Assembly: GCF_000350105.1 (NCBI RefSeq)
Contig: NZ_CAIY01000047.1
Location: 1-50,890, forward strand
DNA length: 50,890 nt
Direction of reading: 5' to 3'
Source of the DNA: Richelia intracellularis HH01
GTDB lineage: Bacteria > Cyanobacteriota > Cyanobacteriia > Cyanobacteriales > Nostocaceae
Shown: positions 10,446 to 20,649 of the stretch, piece after piece
Position numbering within the stretch: the stretch's first letter is position 1
Layout of the letters: every line of letters begins with the position of its first letter
The notes under the pieces: generated by a model
What the model saw: the letters and a program-made list of their open reading frames with translations, nothing else
What the model was told of the DNA's origin: nothing
The model's database searches: none
Program-made: the position numbers and the translations under genes

Positions 10446-12652
10446 GATTTTCTAGCCGAAATGAAAGTCGATTAACTCGGAATGATTACAGACTCTAAGT
10501 CTAATTTCATAAAAATTAAACCAACTCAAGTGGATAAAATCTATATAGAATTCCTATACAATTATCCTCTTCTAAAATGAGTATATTTTGCTTAGACCAC
10601 TTTATTTTCACTTGTAGAATTAGCCTAACATTGTATGGCCACAACTAGAGTTGATAGAACAACTATTTGCAGTTTATCCCTATGCTCAGAAGAAGAACTC
10701 AAAGTACTGAGAAATCAAAAATATAAATCCTTGGGGACAAGTAATACAATTCCCTAGAATTATGCCTATAACTATCTATTCTCTCCTTTTCAGTTTGGAG
10801 TTGAACTAAGTGACTTTCTAATATTCCACCGGATATGGATAGTTGTTGCATCCCACAAGAATAATTCTGAGGAGAAAATACAATCGATCAAAGTCCCAAA
10901 ACATTTTTAAAAAATATATATGAACAACATAGTTCTCTGTTATGATCAGATTTATTTGTAAATAGAAGATAATGGCAAAATAATTGATTAAACTGGGACA
11001 TTCTGGAACCTATACTGGCATTAAGATAATAATGCTTGATTTAAGTTATGAACCGTTTAAGCATAAACATTTAGAAAGCTCTAATATCTTAATTTAGTAT
11101 TTATTTTTATATATAAAATGAGTGTGTTTCATTCAAATTAATGTACTCCTAAAGTAGGATACAAAGATCATTTATGAAATCTACAGCTATAAACTATTTT
11201 GCCTTCTAATCTACTTCAAATTTTGCCTAATATTTTTGTCAGGACTTTTACTTTGTATTTCTATATCCTATGTATGAGTTTTATATAAATACATCAATTA
11301 TAAGAAACCTGATATACTTTTGGATTAAATATGGTTTTTCAATAAAATGTTTATTTATTGTTATAAGTAAACAGTAAGAATCAGACCCTTTACTACAAGC
11401 TAAAGTTATACTTGCAAACATAAGAATAAAGTAAAAGTATTTTGGCCTATGTTCAGTCTAACTTAGAAGAATTTTGTGGTAAAAATTCCCATGATTCTGA
11501 AGATGTATTAGGAAATATTACTAATGATATTCCCAATTAACATGGGTATAGAATTGCTTGAATTTAAAAGATATTACGGTAATACCTATATTTTCCATAA
11601 AAACCAGGTTGTGAATTAAACCAAAGATACAAGACTAAAAATAAATATTTCATTCAAATAATTATGGCTTATGAAAATGTTTTTGATAAATGAAATACTA
11701 TAGTTATTCCTAACTAATCAGATTATGAGATCTTTGTTTAAGTATATAAGTGTGGAATTATAAAATTAAAACTCAAGATTTGATTAGTTTGCTTAAACTA
11801 TCTGAAAGTGTCAACAATATAGATAAATCGTGAGCACTTTAAATTTATACCCTATGCTACATTAGTAGATCTGGATTTTGATTTGATGTTCCGTAGTGAT
11901 TATTTTTCTAAAAATATAGGTCATGTATTATATTGGCAAGGTGAAAACAATAAGGTTTGTAGCTATTTTAATAATAGTACTTGGTGATAATAATATCTCT
12001 AACATTTGTCCTATATGAGAGAATATTGTTACTGGTGACTATGTTTTCCCTAGTCCAAAATTTTTATGCCAAGTATTACTTTTTTTAGTACATAATTTGG
12101 TGATAGCTGTGCAGTCGTTTAAATATCTAATTTCAGATAAATTTTAGACCTTACTAACCTTTTATGTATTATACTATTTCCTATGAATATGGCCTTTTAA
12201 TTTTTGTTTTCTACTATCTTAATTAGGTATTTATAAATCAACTCTACATGAAAAAATATTGTTGGGAGAGATTTAATTCACTACATCATATATACAACTG
12301 CTTCTTCCAAATCATTAACAAATTTATAATTTATTGGTTCAATACATTTATGTTATGAGATGTATAATCCCAGCTTACTCTGAGGATAGTCTTTGCTTAT
12401 ACTAAAGACAGACAGTAAAACTTATTATGTTAATGATAACAGGTTCATTATTATACATAGGGTATTTTTTCATTTTTACATTTCCTTAAATTCCTTCGAA
12501 AGCAAGACTATTATTACAGTATTTAGTTACAGCTATAGGTAAAATTATTAAGTGTACAATTTCCTAGTTAAAATGGTGAGTGACACTAGAAAAAATAATA
12601 TTCCTCTAACTTTTTCTATACTAGTCATAACAACATAACAGTACTCAAAACA
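10446..12652. other. 2.2-kb region without an intact gene; possible remnants
   Basis: No intact gene. Two places have coding-like content on the plus strand. At about 10650-10830 there are short frames such as PQLELIEQLFAVYPYAQKKN and WGQVIQFPRIMPIT, interrupted by stops. At about 11770-11990 there are KTQDLISLLKLSESVNNI and, after a frame change, LVDLDFDLMFRSDYF and IGHVLYWQGENNKV. I cannot assign either to a family. The rest is AT-rich DNA with no visible structure; the final 100 bases should hold the cp12 promoter. Confidence 0.35.
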
Positions 12653-12874
12653 ATGTCTGATATTCAAGAAAAAATCCAGCAAGAATTAGAAGAAGCTCGT
12701 GCAGTATGTGGTACATCAGGTAGTAACTCTGCTGAATGTGCTGCTGCATGGGATGCGGTTGAAGAATTACAAGCAGAAGCCTCCCACCAAAAACAAGGGA
12801 AAACCAAAAACTCTCTGGAAGAATACTGTGATGAGAATCCTGACGCTGCAGAATGTCGTGTTTATGAGGATTAG
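12653..12874 (+). CDS. cp12: Calvin-cycle regulatory protein CP12
   Basis: Small redox switch that binds GAPDH and then phosphoribulokinase into an inactive complex in the dark, shutting down the Calvin cycle. 73 residues, the typical length. The two redox cysteine pairs are present (C19/C29 and C59/C68), as is the conserved core AAWDAVEELQAE (31-42) and the acidic C-terminus EYCDENPDAAECRVYED, where the GAPDH-binding tail sits. It is a mostly disordered, charged protein, as expected. It stands alone on the plus strand, convergent with the remnant at 12934. Confidence 0.97.
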   Translation: MSDIQEKIQQELEEARAVCGTSGSNSAECAAAWDAVEELQAEASHQKQGKTKNSLEEYCDENPDAAECRVYED

Positions 12875-12933
12875 TCAGGTACATCATTAAATTCTGCTGG
12901 GGCTAAATTAGCGAATTTTATTTCATTCTTACT

Positions 12934-13119
12934 CTAATATCTGAAATGATTTCCGGCCTGATAAGTTGAGTTATCTAAATCAAACCCAGATATAGCACCT
13001 GCCCACCAATCCTTAGATTGTAGGGTGTTGGTAAGTATGTCATTTTGAGGATCAATGCCAACTAGTAATATTCCGAATAGTAGTATTACAATGGGTTTAG
13101 GAAAAACTATCTTTTCTCT
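12934..13119 (-). pseudogene. C-terminal remnant of an unidentified gene
   Basis: A 61-codon minus-strand open stretch with no usable start codon. It opens right after an in-frame TAG, reads REKIVFPKPIVILLFGILLV, then GIDPQNDILTNTLQSKDWWA, then GAISGFDLDNSTYQAGNHFR, and ends in Tyr-stop. The W, G, D and A content is very unlike chance frames in this AT-rich DNA, so this is almost certainly former coding sequence: one membrane helix followed by a soluble tail. The 5' part is gone or unreadable. Family not recognised. Confidence 0.55.
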
Positions 13120-13235
13120 CTAGACAGAATGGAGTTATATTAGCTAATTATCCCTGGCTATGTAGGTTGAATAATGTCGATCTAGAGGAGAATATTCCAG
13201 AGATACTTGTTTTTAACTCTTTTGCTCTATATATT

Positions 13236-13259
13236 CCCGGTTTCATGACAGAAACCGGG
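13236..13259. terminator. GC-rich hairpin, terminator-like
   Basis: Nine-base arms (CCCGGTTTC/GAAACCGGG) around a six-base loop. No long T-run follows on the plus strand. It is the most GC-rich structure in the spacer between cp12 and the DUF3177 gene and may stop transcription in either direction. Confidence 0.5.
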
Positions 13260-13318
13260 CACCTCATTGTTGATATTTTTCAGTTAAAGTTATCTATTAT
13301 AGTTATCTTTTGAATAAG

Positions 13319-13353
13319 TCAATGGTGTTGTTTAAATAGAACAACACCATTGA
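13319..13353. terminator. 14-bp inverted repeat, probable terminator
   Basis: Perfect 14-base arms (13319-13332 and 13340-13353) with a seven-base loop, followed by TTTATAATTT on the plus strand. It lies 63 bases before the DUF3177 start and could insulate that gene from upstream transcription, or act in its leader. Confidence 0.55.
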
Positions 13354-13416
13354 TTTATAATTTGTTGATTGTAAACCAGAATTTCTGGACTTGATTTATA
13401 CCTATTTAACAAAGTT

Positions 13417-14013
13417 ATGAACAATGATGTTTGGTTTCGCCCATTAGTATGGATAGATTATCGCTTAGCTGTTTTGTTTATGGTAATTTTTCCTCTACTC
13501 TTACTTTCATGGGCATTTTTCCAAAAAGCTGAAGCTATACAAAGACTTTTAATTATCTATTGGCGAGTGTCAAGTTTATTGCTTATTACTTTGTATTTAA
13601 TGATTGGTGGGTTTGGGATTGCTTTTCTCTCTAGCTGGATAGCTAGACTCTTAATTCCCTTAGAATTATGGTTTTGGGTTGATTTAAATGAGGAAATTGA
13701 ATATTATCCAAACAGCTTGCTTAAAGTCATTTTCACTTCTTGGCGATGGGCTGTGAGTACTTATTGTCTTTTTGGGTTAGTTGCATTTTTACCTTTCTTA
13801 AGTTGTGCTTTCTCAAAGGATAGTATTACGACAGCTTATTGTGGGGTATGGCTGGAAGCACCATTGATGTTTAAGGAATACTTTCATTCTAATGTTGATA
13901 AGCCTGAATCCCTTGGTATTCTTGGCATTCTTGGCCTAATCACATATGTTGTTTACTTAGGTTATTTTATACTATTTAAACTTGGCAAAAAGAGACGTTC
14001 TGCACTTCAATAA
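13417..14013 (+). CDS. DUF3177 family cyanobacterial membrane protein
   Basis: 198 residues with about four membrane helices (16-36, 50-75, 108-130 and 166-187) and a basic C-terminus GKKRRSALQ. The N-terminal WFRPLVWIDYRLAVLFMVIFP and the acidic WFWVDLNEEIEYYPNSL region between helices match my memory of DUF3177, a conserved cyanobacterial family with no established function. It stands alone, with hairpins on both sides. Confident it is a real gene; the family assignment is from pattern. Confidence 0.78.
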   Translation: MNNDVWFRPLVWIDYRLAVLFMVIFPLLLLSWAFFQKAEAIQRLLIIYWRVSSLLLITLYLMIGGFGIAFLSSWIARLLIPLELWFWVDLNEEIEYYPNSLLKVIFTSWRWAVSTYCLFGLVAFLPFLSCAFSKDSITTAYCGVWLEAPLMFKEYFHSNVDKPESLGILGILGLITYVVYLGYFILFKLGKKRRSALQ

Positions 14014-14398
14014 TAATAAATTATGTAACTTGAGGTTAGCCATGGTCAACTGAGTGGAAATATAGGTATCCACCCCTGTATTACAAATACGGAAATGGAC
14101 TAAGTACCTGAATAACTGAGCATGAGTCCAAAATACCACTGATAGCCCGGAATAAACTGGGGGTATTTTTTTCTCATAGATAAGGAACTTCCCAATACGC
14201 TCTTATCCAGACTATTAATTTTAAACACTCCAGACACCTAGTTAAAATTTAACCAAAACCAACTGATATTGGCAATGAATAATTGAATAAAAAAGCTATT
14301 GAGGCTTTTCCATACACCTGACTTAATATCTACTTTTCATGAATTACTTTATTAACCAAGATAGATAAATGACTTTAGGGTAAATTCTCTTTATTACC
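14014..14398. other. Convergent spacer with terminator-like hairpins
   Basis: Lies between DUF3177 (plus) and thiO-thiG (minus). On the plus strand, at about 14131-14171, AAATACC pairs with GGTATTT, followed by a T-run, a plausible terminator for DUF3177. Nearer the other gene is the small stem listed at 14291-14309. No gene remnant seen. Confidence 0.45.
14291..14309 (-). terminator. Possible terminator of thiO-thiG
   Basis: Six-base stem AAAAGC/GCTTTT with a seven-base loop, 90 bases past the thiO-thiG stop. On the minus strand it is followed by a T-rich run. The stem is short, so confidence is modest. Confidence 0.4.
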
Positions 14399-16363
14399 TT
14401 AGTCAATAGTTCCTGTTAAGGGGGAGGAGGCACTAGCATAACTTCTCATTGGCATTCTGCCAGCAGAATATGCCATGCGCCCTGCCACCGTGGCTAAATT
14501 CATTGCATAAGCCATGGCTGGCGGATTGTCAGAGAGTGCAATAGCACTGTTAACTAGCAGTGCATCTGAACCCATTTCCATTACCTGAGCTGCTTCTGAG
14601 GGGGAACCAATCCCCGCATCTACAACCACCGGTATTTTAGCATTTTCGATTATTATTTGGAGGTTAATTGCCGTTTGTAAACCTTGTCCAGAACCGATAG
14701 GGGAAGCAAGAGGCATTACTGTTGCACAACCCACTTCTTCTAAACGTTTTGCCAGCATAGGGTCGGCATTAATGTAAGGCAACACAGCAAAACCTTCTTT
14801 TACTAGTTTTTCAGCAGCTTCCAAAGTGCCAAAGGGATCAGGGAGCAAATATTTACTATCGGGTATTACTTCTAATTTGACAAAATTATTGTCTTCTTGC
14901 CCTAATAGTTTCGCCATTTCTCTACCCAGAAAAGCTACCCGAATTGCCTCCTCAGCAGTTTTACAACCAGCGGTATTGGGTAACATCCAAATTTTTTCCC
15001 AGTCCAGTGCTTCGGCCAAACTTTCATGTCCAGGAACATTATTTTGTACTCTTCTCACAGCAACCGTTACTATTTGGCAACCACTCTTATTTACGCACTT
15101 TTGCATTTCTTCAATACAGCGGTATTTACCCGTCCCAGTCATTAACCGAGAGCTAAAAACCTTACCTGCAATAACCAAGGGTGTATCTGTGATGGAGGTT
15201 TGGTGGGTATTGTTCACAATACTAAGGAGAGGATTAGAATTTTTCGTGGAAGTAAGCACAGATGAAATCTTAGGTGATAATGTCTGAAAACGAGAGTAGT
15301 GGAAGTTATCCAACAGAGGGTCAGATTTTTGTTTACAAATTAAGTCTGCAATCAATCTAGAAGTAATTGGTGCTAGAAGAATACCATTACGGTAATGACC
15401 AGTGGCAAATGTCAAGTTATCACAATAACTACTGCCAAGTATAGGTAGTTCATCAGGTGTTACAGGACGGAATCCACTCCAAAAGTCTTCAAGAGGATAG
15501 TCTTGAAGTTGAGGATAAATGCTAATTCCTAAAGCTAACAGTTCTTGAATTTCTACTGGGGTATTATGGGGGGTAAAACCTACATCTTCACTGGATGCAC
15601 CAATAATAATTCGACCATCTTTCCTCGGTACGATATAAGTATTTCCCATAAACAGTATTCTGTTTAAAGGCAAACTTGAAATGTTTTCCGTCACTCGTAC
15701 CTGTAGCATTTGTCCTTTTTTCGGTTTTACAGGTAGGGGAAATAGTTCATTTGCCCAGGCTCCAGTAGCTATTACATAATGATTTGCTTGTAATAAGCCA
15801 GTTTTGGTTTGTACTCCTACAACCCGACATTGCTCCTCTAAAATTGCTTCTGCCCCAATCCCTTCTTTAACTTCAATACCCAGAGACTGCACTGCTGACA
15901 ATAGTGTCTTTCCTAAGGCACGGCTATCAACCTGTCCGTCTTCTGGATACCACCAACCACCAATAATATCTTTACCCAATCCCGATTGGCATTTATGAAT
16001 GACTTCCCCATCTAACCAATACCTGTTATGAGAATTTAGGTCACAGGAAGGAGGCAAATTATTTTCTAAATTGTAAACAGGGGCAAGTACACCACAAGAC
16101 CAATAACCAGTATTTAAGCCTGTAAGGTTTTCTAATTTGCAAGTCCACTCCCGATATAAACTACGTGATTGCCAACATAATTGTTGCATTGCTGGATCTG
16201 ATATTTGTTCTGCATCCGGTGCTAGCATCCCTGCAGATGCCAGGGTAGCAGCAGACTTAAAGTCCCTACTGATGATGGTGGGTGATGCTCCCAGTAGTTT
16301 TAGTTCAATGGCAATCGATAAACCGATAATGCCACCACCAACAATTAAAACGTCAAGAGTCAT
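14399..16363 (-). CDS. thiO-thiG: Bifunctional glycine oxidase ThiO / thiazole synthase ThiG
   Basis: Two consecutive steps of thiamine thiazole synthesis in one chain. The N-terminal half (1 to about 370) is an FAD-dependent glycine oxidase making the iminoglycine precursor: dinucleotide motif [14 protein letters not shown] (residues 8-21), a conserved TGAWANELF segment, and the C-terminal [22 protein letters not shown]. The C-terminal half (about 395-654) is ThiG, a TIM barrel that builds the thiazole phosphate: LMTGTGKY, the VKLEVI strand carrying the Schiff-base Lys near 493, and the phosphate-binding [12 protein letters not shown] and [10 protein letters not shown] motifs. This fusion is characteristic of cyanobacteria. 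654 residues, intact. No thiS or thiE lies nearby, and I saw no TPP riboswitch upstream. Confidence 0.95.
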   Translation of the reverse strand: MTLDVLIVGGGIIGLSIAIELKLLGASPTIISRDFKSAATLASAGMLAPDAEQISDPAMQQLCWQSRSLYREWTCKLENLTGLNTGYWSCGVLAPVYNLENNLPPSCDLNSHNRYWLDGEVIHKCQSGLGKDIIGGWWYPEDGQVDSRALGKTLLSAVQSLGIEVKEGIGAEAILEEQCRVVGVQTKTGLLQANHYVIATGAWANELFPLPVKPKKGQMLQVRVTENISSLPLNRILFMGNTYIVPRKDGRIIIGASSEDVGFTPHNTPVEIQELLALGISIYPQLQDYPLEDFWSGFRPVTPDELPILGSSYCDNLTFATGHYRNGILLAPITSRLIADLICKQKSDPLLDNFHYSRFQTLSPKISSVLTSTKNSNPLLSIVNNTHQTSITDTPLVIAGKVFSSRLMTGTGKYRCIEEMQKCVNKSGCQIVTVAVRRVQNNVPGHESLAEALDWEKIWMLPNTAGCKTAEEAIRVAFLGREMAKLLGQEDNNFVKLEVIPDSKYLLPDPFGTLEAAEKLVKEGFAVLPYINADPMLAKRLEEVGCATVMPLASPIGSGQGLQTAINLQIIIENAKIPVVVDAGIGSPSEAAQVMEMGSDALLVNSAIALSDNPPAMAYAMNLATVAGRMAYSAGRMPMRSYASASSPLTGTID

Positions 16364-16772
16364 TAGTCAAAATTATTTTAGATTTTTCAAAATTATTTCG
16401 GATTTTAGATGTTCTAAAAGAAATTCTTAATTTGGAGATAATAGAGTTATTTATTCACTTATTATGAGACTTATTTCTAAACAACCTTTTCCCAAAGAGA
16501 GATACTCAAAGAGTATAAGGTTGCATTTGATGTATGCAGGGCAAATTCTTTGTTCCATTGAATCAAGTTTTAATTGTTTTTTTAATATTCTCACACCTAA
16601 ATTCTTGTTAAGCCCTCCTATTTCCGTTAAAAGTTCCCCGGAGTTTATTACTGCAAAATACTAATTTATCACTTTACATGTTTGTCTACTAGTAATAAAC
16701 AACAGGAATAGTAATTTTTGCTATTCCTGCTAGCTAATATGGAAACAACCCTAGGGTTGTTTCCATATTAGC
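16364..16772. other. Spacer with ftsH downstream hairpins
   Basis: Between ftsH and thiO-thiG, both on the minus strand. The right end has two hairpins, listed separately. A 66-codon plus-strand frame at 16464-16664 has no ribosome-binding site and no family resemblance, and is taken as chance. Confidence 0.5.
16703..16729. repeat. Short hairpin next to the ftsH palindrome
   Basis: Nine-base arms CAGGAATAG/CTATTCCTG with a nine-base loop, just downstream of ftsH on the minus strand. Together with the neighbouring palindrome it may form a tandem transcription stop or an mRNA 3'-end stabiliser. Confidence 0.5.
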
Positions 16773-16773
16773 T
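16732..16773 (-). terminator. Perfect 42-bp palindrome abutting the ftsH stop codon
   Basis: Two 21-base arms that are exact reverse complements with no spacer, centred at CCCTAGGG. It touches the first base of the ftsH stop codon (16773). Its position suggests a terminator or 3'-end stem for ftsH mRNA, but no T-run follows, and a palindrome with no loop is unusual for a terminator. Confidence 0.6.
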
Positions 16774-18652
16774 TATAGTATGACAGTAAACTGGGGTTTT
16801 TCAGGAACAGGAGCATATTCGGCTACTATTTGGCAAAACTCTTCACCATCAATGCTTTCTCTCTCTACCAACAAATCGACTAACCGATCCATAACACTGC
16901 GATGTTCTTGCATAATTTTCTTAGCGTTTGCGTAGCATTTTTCCACAATAGTGCGGACCTGTTCATCAATACGGGATGCAATAGCTTCTGAATATTCAGA
17001 ACGAGACATCCAATCCCGACCTAAAAATACTTCTCCACTTTGGGCTTCTAAGGATAAGGGGCCTAAGTCAGACATTCCAAATCTAGTTACCATTTGTCTT
17101 GCCATGCCAGTAACTTGTTGCAGATCATTACCAGCACCAGTTGTAATTTCCGCATTACCAAAAATCACTTCTTCTGCAGCACGCCCTCCTAAAGCCCCAG
17201 TGATCCTAGCTTTCAATTGACCATGGGTAATTAAGCCCTGTTCTTCATTGGGGGTAAACCAGGTTAACCCTTGTGCTTGTCCACGAGGAATTAATGTAAC
17301 TTTTTGTACTGGATCGTGATACTTAAGCAGTGTTCCAACTAATGCATGCCCAATTTCATGGTAGGCAATTAGCCGTTTACTTTTACTGTCCACAAGAGGC
17401 GTACCTTCCATACCAGCTACCACCCTATCTACTGCATCATCAATTTCTGCAAGAGTAATTGCTTCTTTCCGTCTTCTTGCAGTGAGAATAGCTGCTTCGT
17501 TGAGGAGGTTAGCTAAATCCGCACCAGTAAAACCAGGAGTACGACGAGCAATAGTTTCTAGGGAAATGCTAGGAGCTAATTTTTTGTTCCGGGCATGTAC
17601 TTTAAGTACTTCTAAACGCCCTTTTATATCTGGTGCATCTACTATTATTTGTCTATCAAATCTACCAGGACGTAACAAGGCAGCATCTAATACATCTGGC
17701 CGGTTGGTAGCGGCAATAATAATGATACCTGTGTTTCCCTCAAAACCATCCATCTCTGTTAATAACTGGTTGAGGGTTTGTTCCCGTTCATCATTACCAC
17801 CGCCAATACCAGCACCACGTTGCCTACCAACAGCATCAATCTCATCAATAAATATAATACAAGGGGCATTTTCCTTAGCTTTCTTGAACAGGTCTCTTAC
17901 TCGAGAAGCACCCACACCAACAAACATTTCCACAAACTCCGAGCCAGAAATACTGAAAAATGGCACTCCTGCTTCCCCTGCGATTGCTTTTGCAAGTAAG
18001 GTTTTGCCAGTACCAGGAGGTCCAACCAACAAAACACCCTTGGGGATTTTTGCACCTACAGCTGTAAACTTCTCTGGTTGTTTAAGAAAGGTAACTACCT
18101 CTTGTAACTCTTCCTTAGCTTCTTCAATTCCTGCTACATCATCAAAAATGACACCAGTTTTTGCTTCCATTTGGAAACGAGCCTTAGATTTACCAAAGTT
18201 CATTGCTTGACCAGGACCACCAGGCATACTGTTTGAGCGACGGAATAAAAAAATAATCCAGTAATTAACAGAATAGGAAATATTAAATTACCTAATAAAC
18301 CCCAGATTGCCCCATCATTCCGCACCGGATGAGCATCAAAACTAATACCTTTCTTCTTCAACTTACTAACTAATTCTGGAGAATTAGGAGGTAGTTCTAC
18401 TCTAACCCTTTGAACTCGGTCATTTAATTCAGGATCAACAACTTCTATAATCGCAGTCCTACCACCTTCGTAAAAATCCACAGTATCTACACGATTGGAA
18501 TCCAAGTATTCCAGAAAGCGGCCATATGTCATGCGGCTAGTGGCTGTATTACCCATGTATCCAATACCGTTAAATGCACCTTGCCAAAAGAAAAAGCCTA
18601 CTAGTAGAGCAGGTAATGTCCAGAGTATTATAACTTTCCAGGAAAACTTCAT
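16773..18652 (-). CDS. ftsH: ATP-dependent zinc metalloprotease FtsH (FtsH2 type), interrupted by a -1 homopolymer frameshift
   Basis: Thylakoid-membrane AAA+ protease; the FtsH2/FtsH3 type removes damaged photosystem II D1 protein. The 5' frame (18652 to 18200) gives [20 protein letters not shown] (first helix), the lumenal domain and the second helix, then runs off frame. The 3' frame (from 18227) starts at [10 protein letters not shown] and holds Walker [10 protein letters not shown], Walker B IIFIDEID, the second region of homology ([20 protein letters not shown]) and the zinc site HEIGH. The break is the A7/T7 run at 18247-18253: eight T on the minus strand would give [15 protein letters not shown], exactly the FtsH2 consensus, and a protein of about 626 residues. 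Every other motif is intact. A sequencing error, slippage rescue or true disruption are all possible. The N-terminal sequence resembles Synechocystis FtsH2 most. Confidence 0.92.
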
Positions 18653-20415
18653 GTTAACTTACCTCTACAAATATACTGATAAAAACAAATAGTTTATTGG
18701 CAATTGAATATTGCCAGTTGCCTTTAATTGATAAATACCTCTAAGCCCCAAGATTGTAAAAGTCCTTAATGAATTAATGTTAAATGATAATCCCGAACTA
18801 CTTTAAAGTCTCTGTATCTTTTTTCCTGAGTAATAGCTGATGATTCTAACATCACTAAAATACATGCCATCATGGATGTTTATTAATTGATTCTGTTTCA
18901 CTAATTTTCTCTATATCCGTTTACAGGAAAGACTATTCGATCATAGCAAAGCTATAAGTTCAACAATATTCATCAAACTTAACACAATTCTCACATATTG
19001 TAACGAGAATAGGTTGTGAGATTAGAACAACGTAAGTTAAAGCAAGCAAAAATCACTTACGATATCGTTATTATTTTTACATGTTTAATGTCAACTCTTT
19101 GCTGATACTTTACGAATTAATTTTTTATTTCAATGTATTCCCGTAAGTTTTAAATCTATGACTATGTGTTTCTTGTACTATTAGTAAATATAAACTTGAT
19201 TACAAACTCATAGTTTCGTAAGGTGCAGTGTTGAGGAAACATATCCACACTTAGGATCTAAATCTTAAATAGCTCTATTACCCAGATGGAAAAATATATT
19301 TTCGATTTGTCAGATCTCTTTATTTGTTAGTGGGTTCTCCGGGTATGTTATCTTTCAAATTCTTAAGAGGTAATATCTTACTCTCTTCTTTTAACTCTAG
19401 AATTAAGACTAAAACACTTTACTGATAAAACATAGCGAATAATACTCTCTCACATCTTCCTTGAATGTAATGATTATAACCAAATAGTATATATAACAAA
19501 GATTATCAGCTTTGAAGGTTAATCAAACCGTATAGATTCAGTTACAACGTGTTATTTTAAACAAGTATATATACAAGAATATCTGTTAACGATACATCTT
19601 TAATTCCTATATAGTTTAAATAATGGAAGTCAGAAATTGATTATATTTTTATAAACCTGCATCATCATAGTGCTTACTTGTTCTCAATATAAGTAAGCCT
19701 ATTAAAAGGAATTATATAATTTGTTTACAACTGAATCATATCGTTGTCATCTATTTAGTTTAAGTTATAAGTTGATATACTGAATCCTCTATAATACAGA
19801 GGTAGAAAATGCATTTAACAAAATTATAAAGCCATAATTAAAAAATTAATGTGGTTAGTTATTATCTTAGAAAAGCCATATGCATCTCACTATAAGAAAC
19901 CTCTACAATTGTATTTATGACAAGTTCAAATTGATTACTGAATATAATTAGTTAAAAACTAGTTACGTGAATATACATTGTTACAAATACGAAATTAACT
20001 AACCTATATTTCTCACATACATTAAGATCCACTGGGATATACACTTTAAGATTGCTTAAAAAATTTGTTAATTCAATTATTACTCCAATACTTGCATCAA
20101 TTTCCTAAGTATTGTGAAACTCCCTAATTTTTTTTTAATTGAAGTCTGTTTTTACATTAACCCTTTAATCCTACGATAGAAGTCTGCCAAGTTATGAATT
20201 GCATTACAAGTAAATATATAAACCTAGGTATGGCAAATACAATTTTGCCATAATTGTTTCCTACAACTTATTTAAACTCTGTAATTTCTATTATAATAAG
20301 GATAAGAAAAATATTGACTGCTAGAAAAATAACCAATCTACAATTTTTATTTGCTAAGTATCCATAACCCTAATATCTCTGGCTTTTTACTTTGAAAATA
20401 ATCATTGCACCAAAC
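18653..20415. other. 1.8-kb gene desert upstream of ftsH
   Basis: AT-rich, no intact gene and no remnant I can name. The first few hundred bases presumably contain the ftsH promoter. A small stem TATGGCAAA/TTTGCCATA is present at 20229-20252, of no assigned role. Confidence 0.45.
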
Positions 20416-20649
20416 TTAGTCTGGTCTTTTCACAGTCAAAGTTTTATCTTCATAGCTCTTTACTTTGAGCGGAAAATACTTAAATTGATAATTGAGTTGC
20501 AAGGAATAGTCTGAAGTTTGATAAAAACCCATATAGTGGCCTATGGGAATCTTCTGCTTACCATCAATAAACCTACTTGGTATATGAATACCTATTATTG
20601 GAGTTGGGGAAAAATTCTTACCAGTAGTTACTTTGATTCCTTGAGATGT
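20416..20649 (-). pseudogene. Unidentified decayed gene (C-terminal 77 codons)
   Basis: A minus-strand open stretch of 77 codons with no start near its beginning. It reads VTTGKNFSPTPIIGIHIPSR, then FIDGKQKIPIGHYMGFYQTS, then LQLNYQFKYFPLKVKSYEDK, and ends TLTVKRPD-stop. Just upstream (about 20650-20690), in another frame, it continues NFTKNDKDTKHLKESK, as expected for a gene broken by a frameshift near 20650. The charge and residue variety are coding-like, unlike surrounding frames. The family is not recognised. A 65-codon plus-strand frame over the same bases (20518-20715) is judged a shadow. Confidence 0.45.

Noticed and set aside
14826..15287. 153-codon plus-strand frame
   Set aside because: Antisense to the ThiG half and linker of the thiO-thiG fusion; its sequence mirrors the conserved codons of the real gene.
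16364..16440. Possible TPP riboswitch before thiO-thiG
   Set aside because: The CTGAGA and related conserved segments of the thi-box are not present upstream of the start.
16464..16664. 66-codon plus-strand frame
   Set aside because: No ribosome-binding site or family resemblance, located in a spacer between two minus-strand genes.
17482..18210. 242-codon plus-strand frame
   Set aside because: Antisense to the AAA+ domain of ftsH, a common shadow opposite this conserved region.
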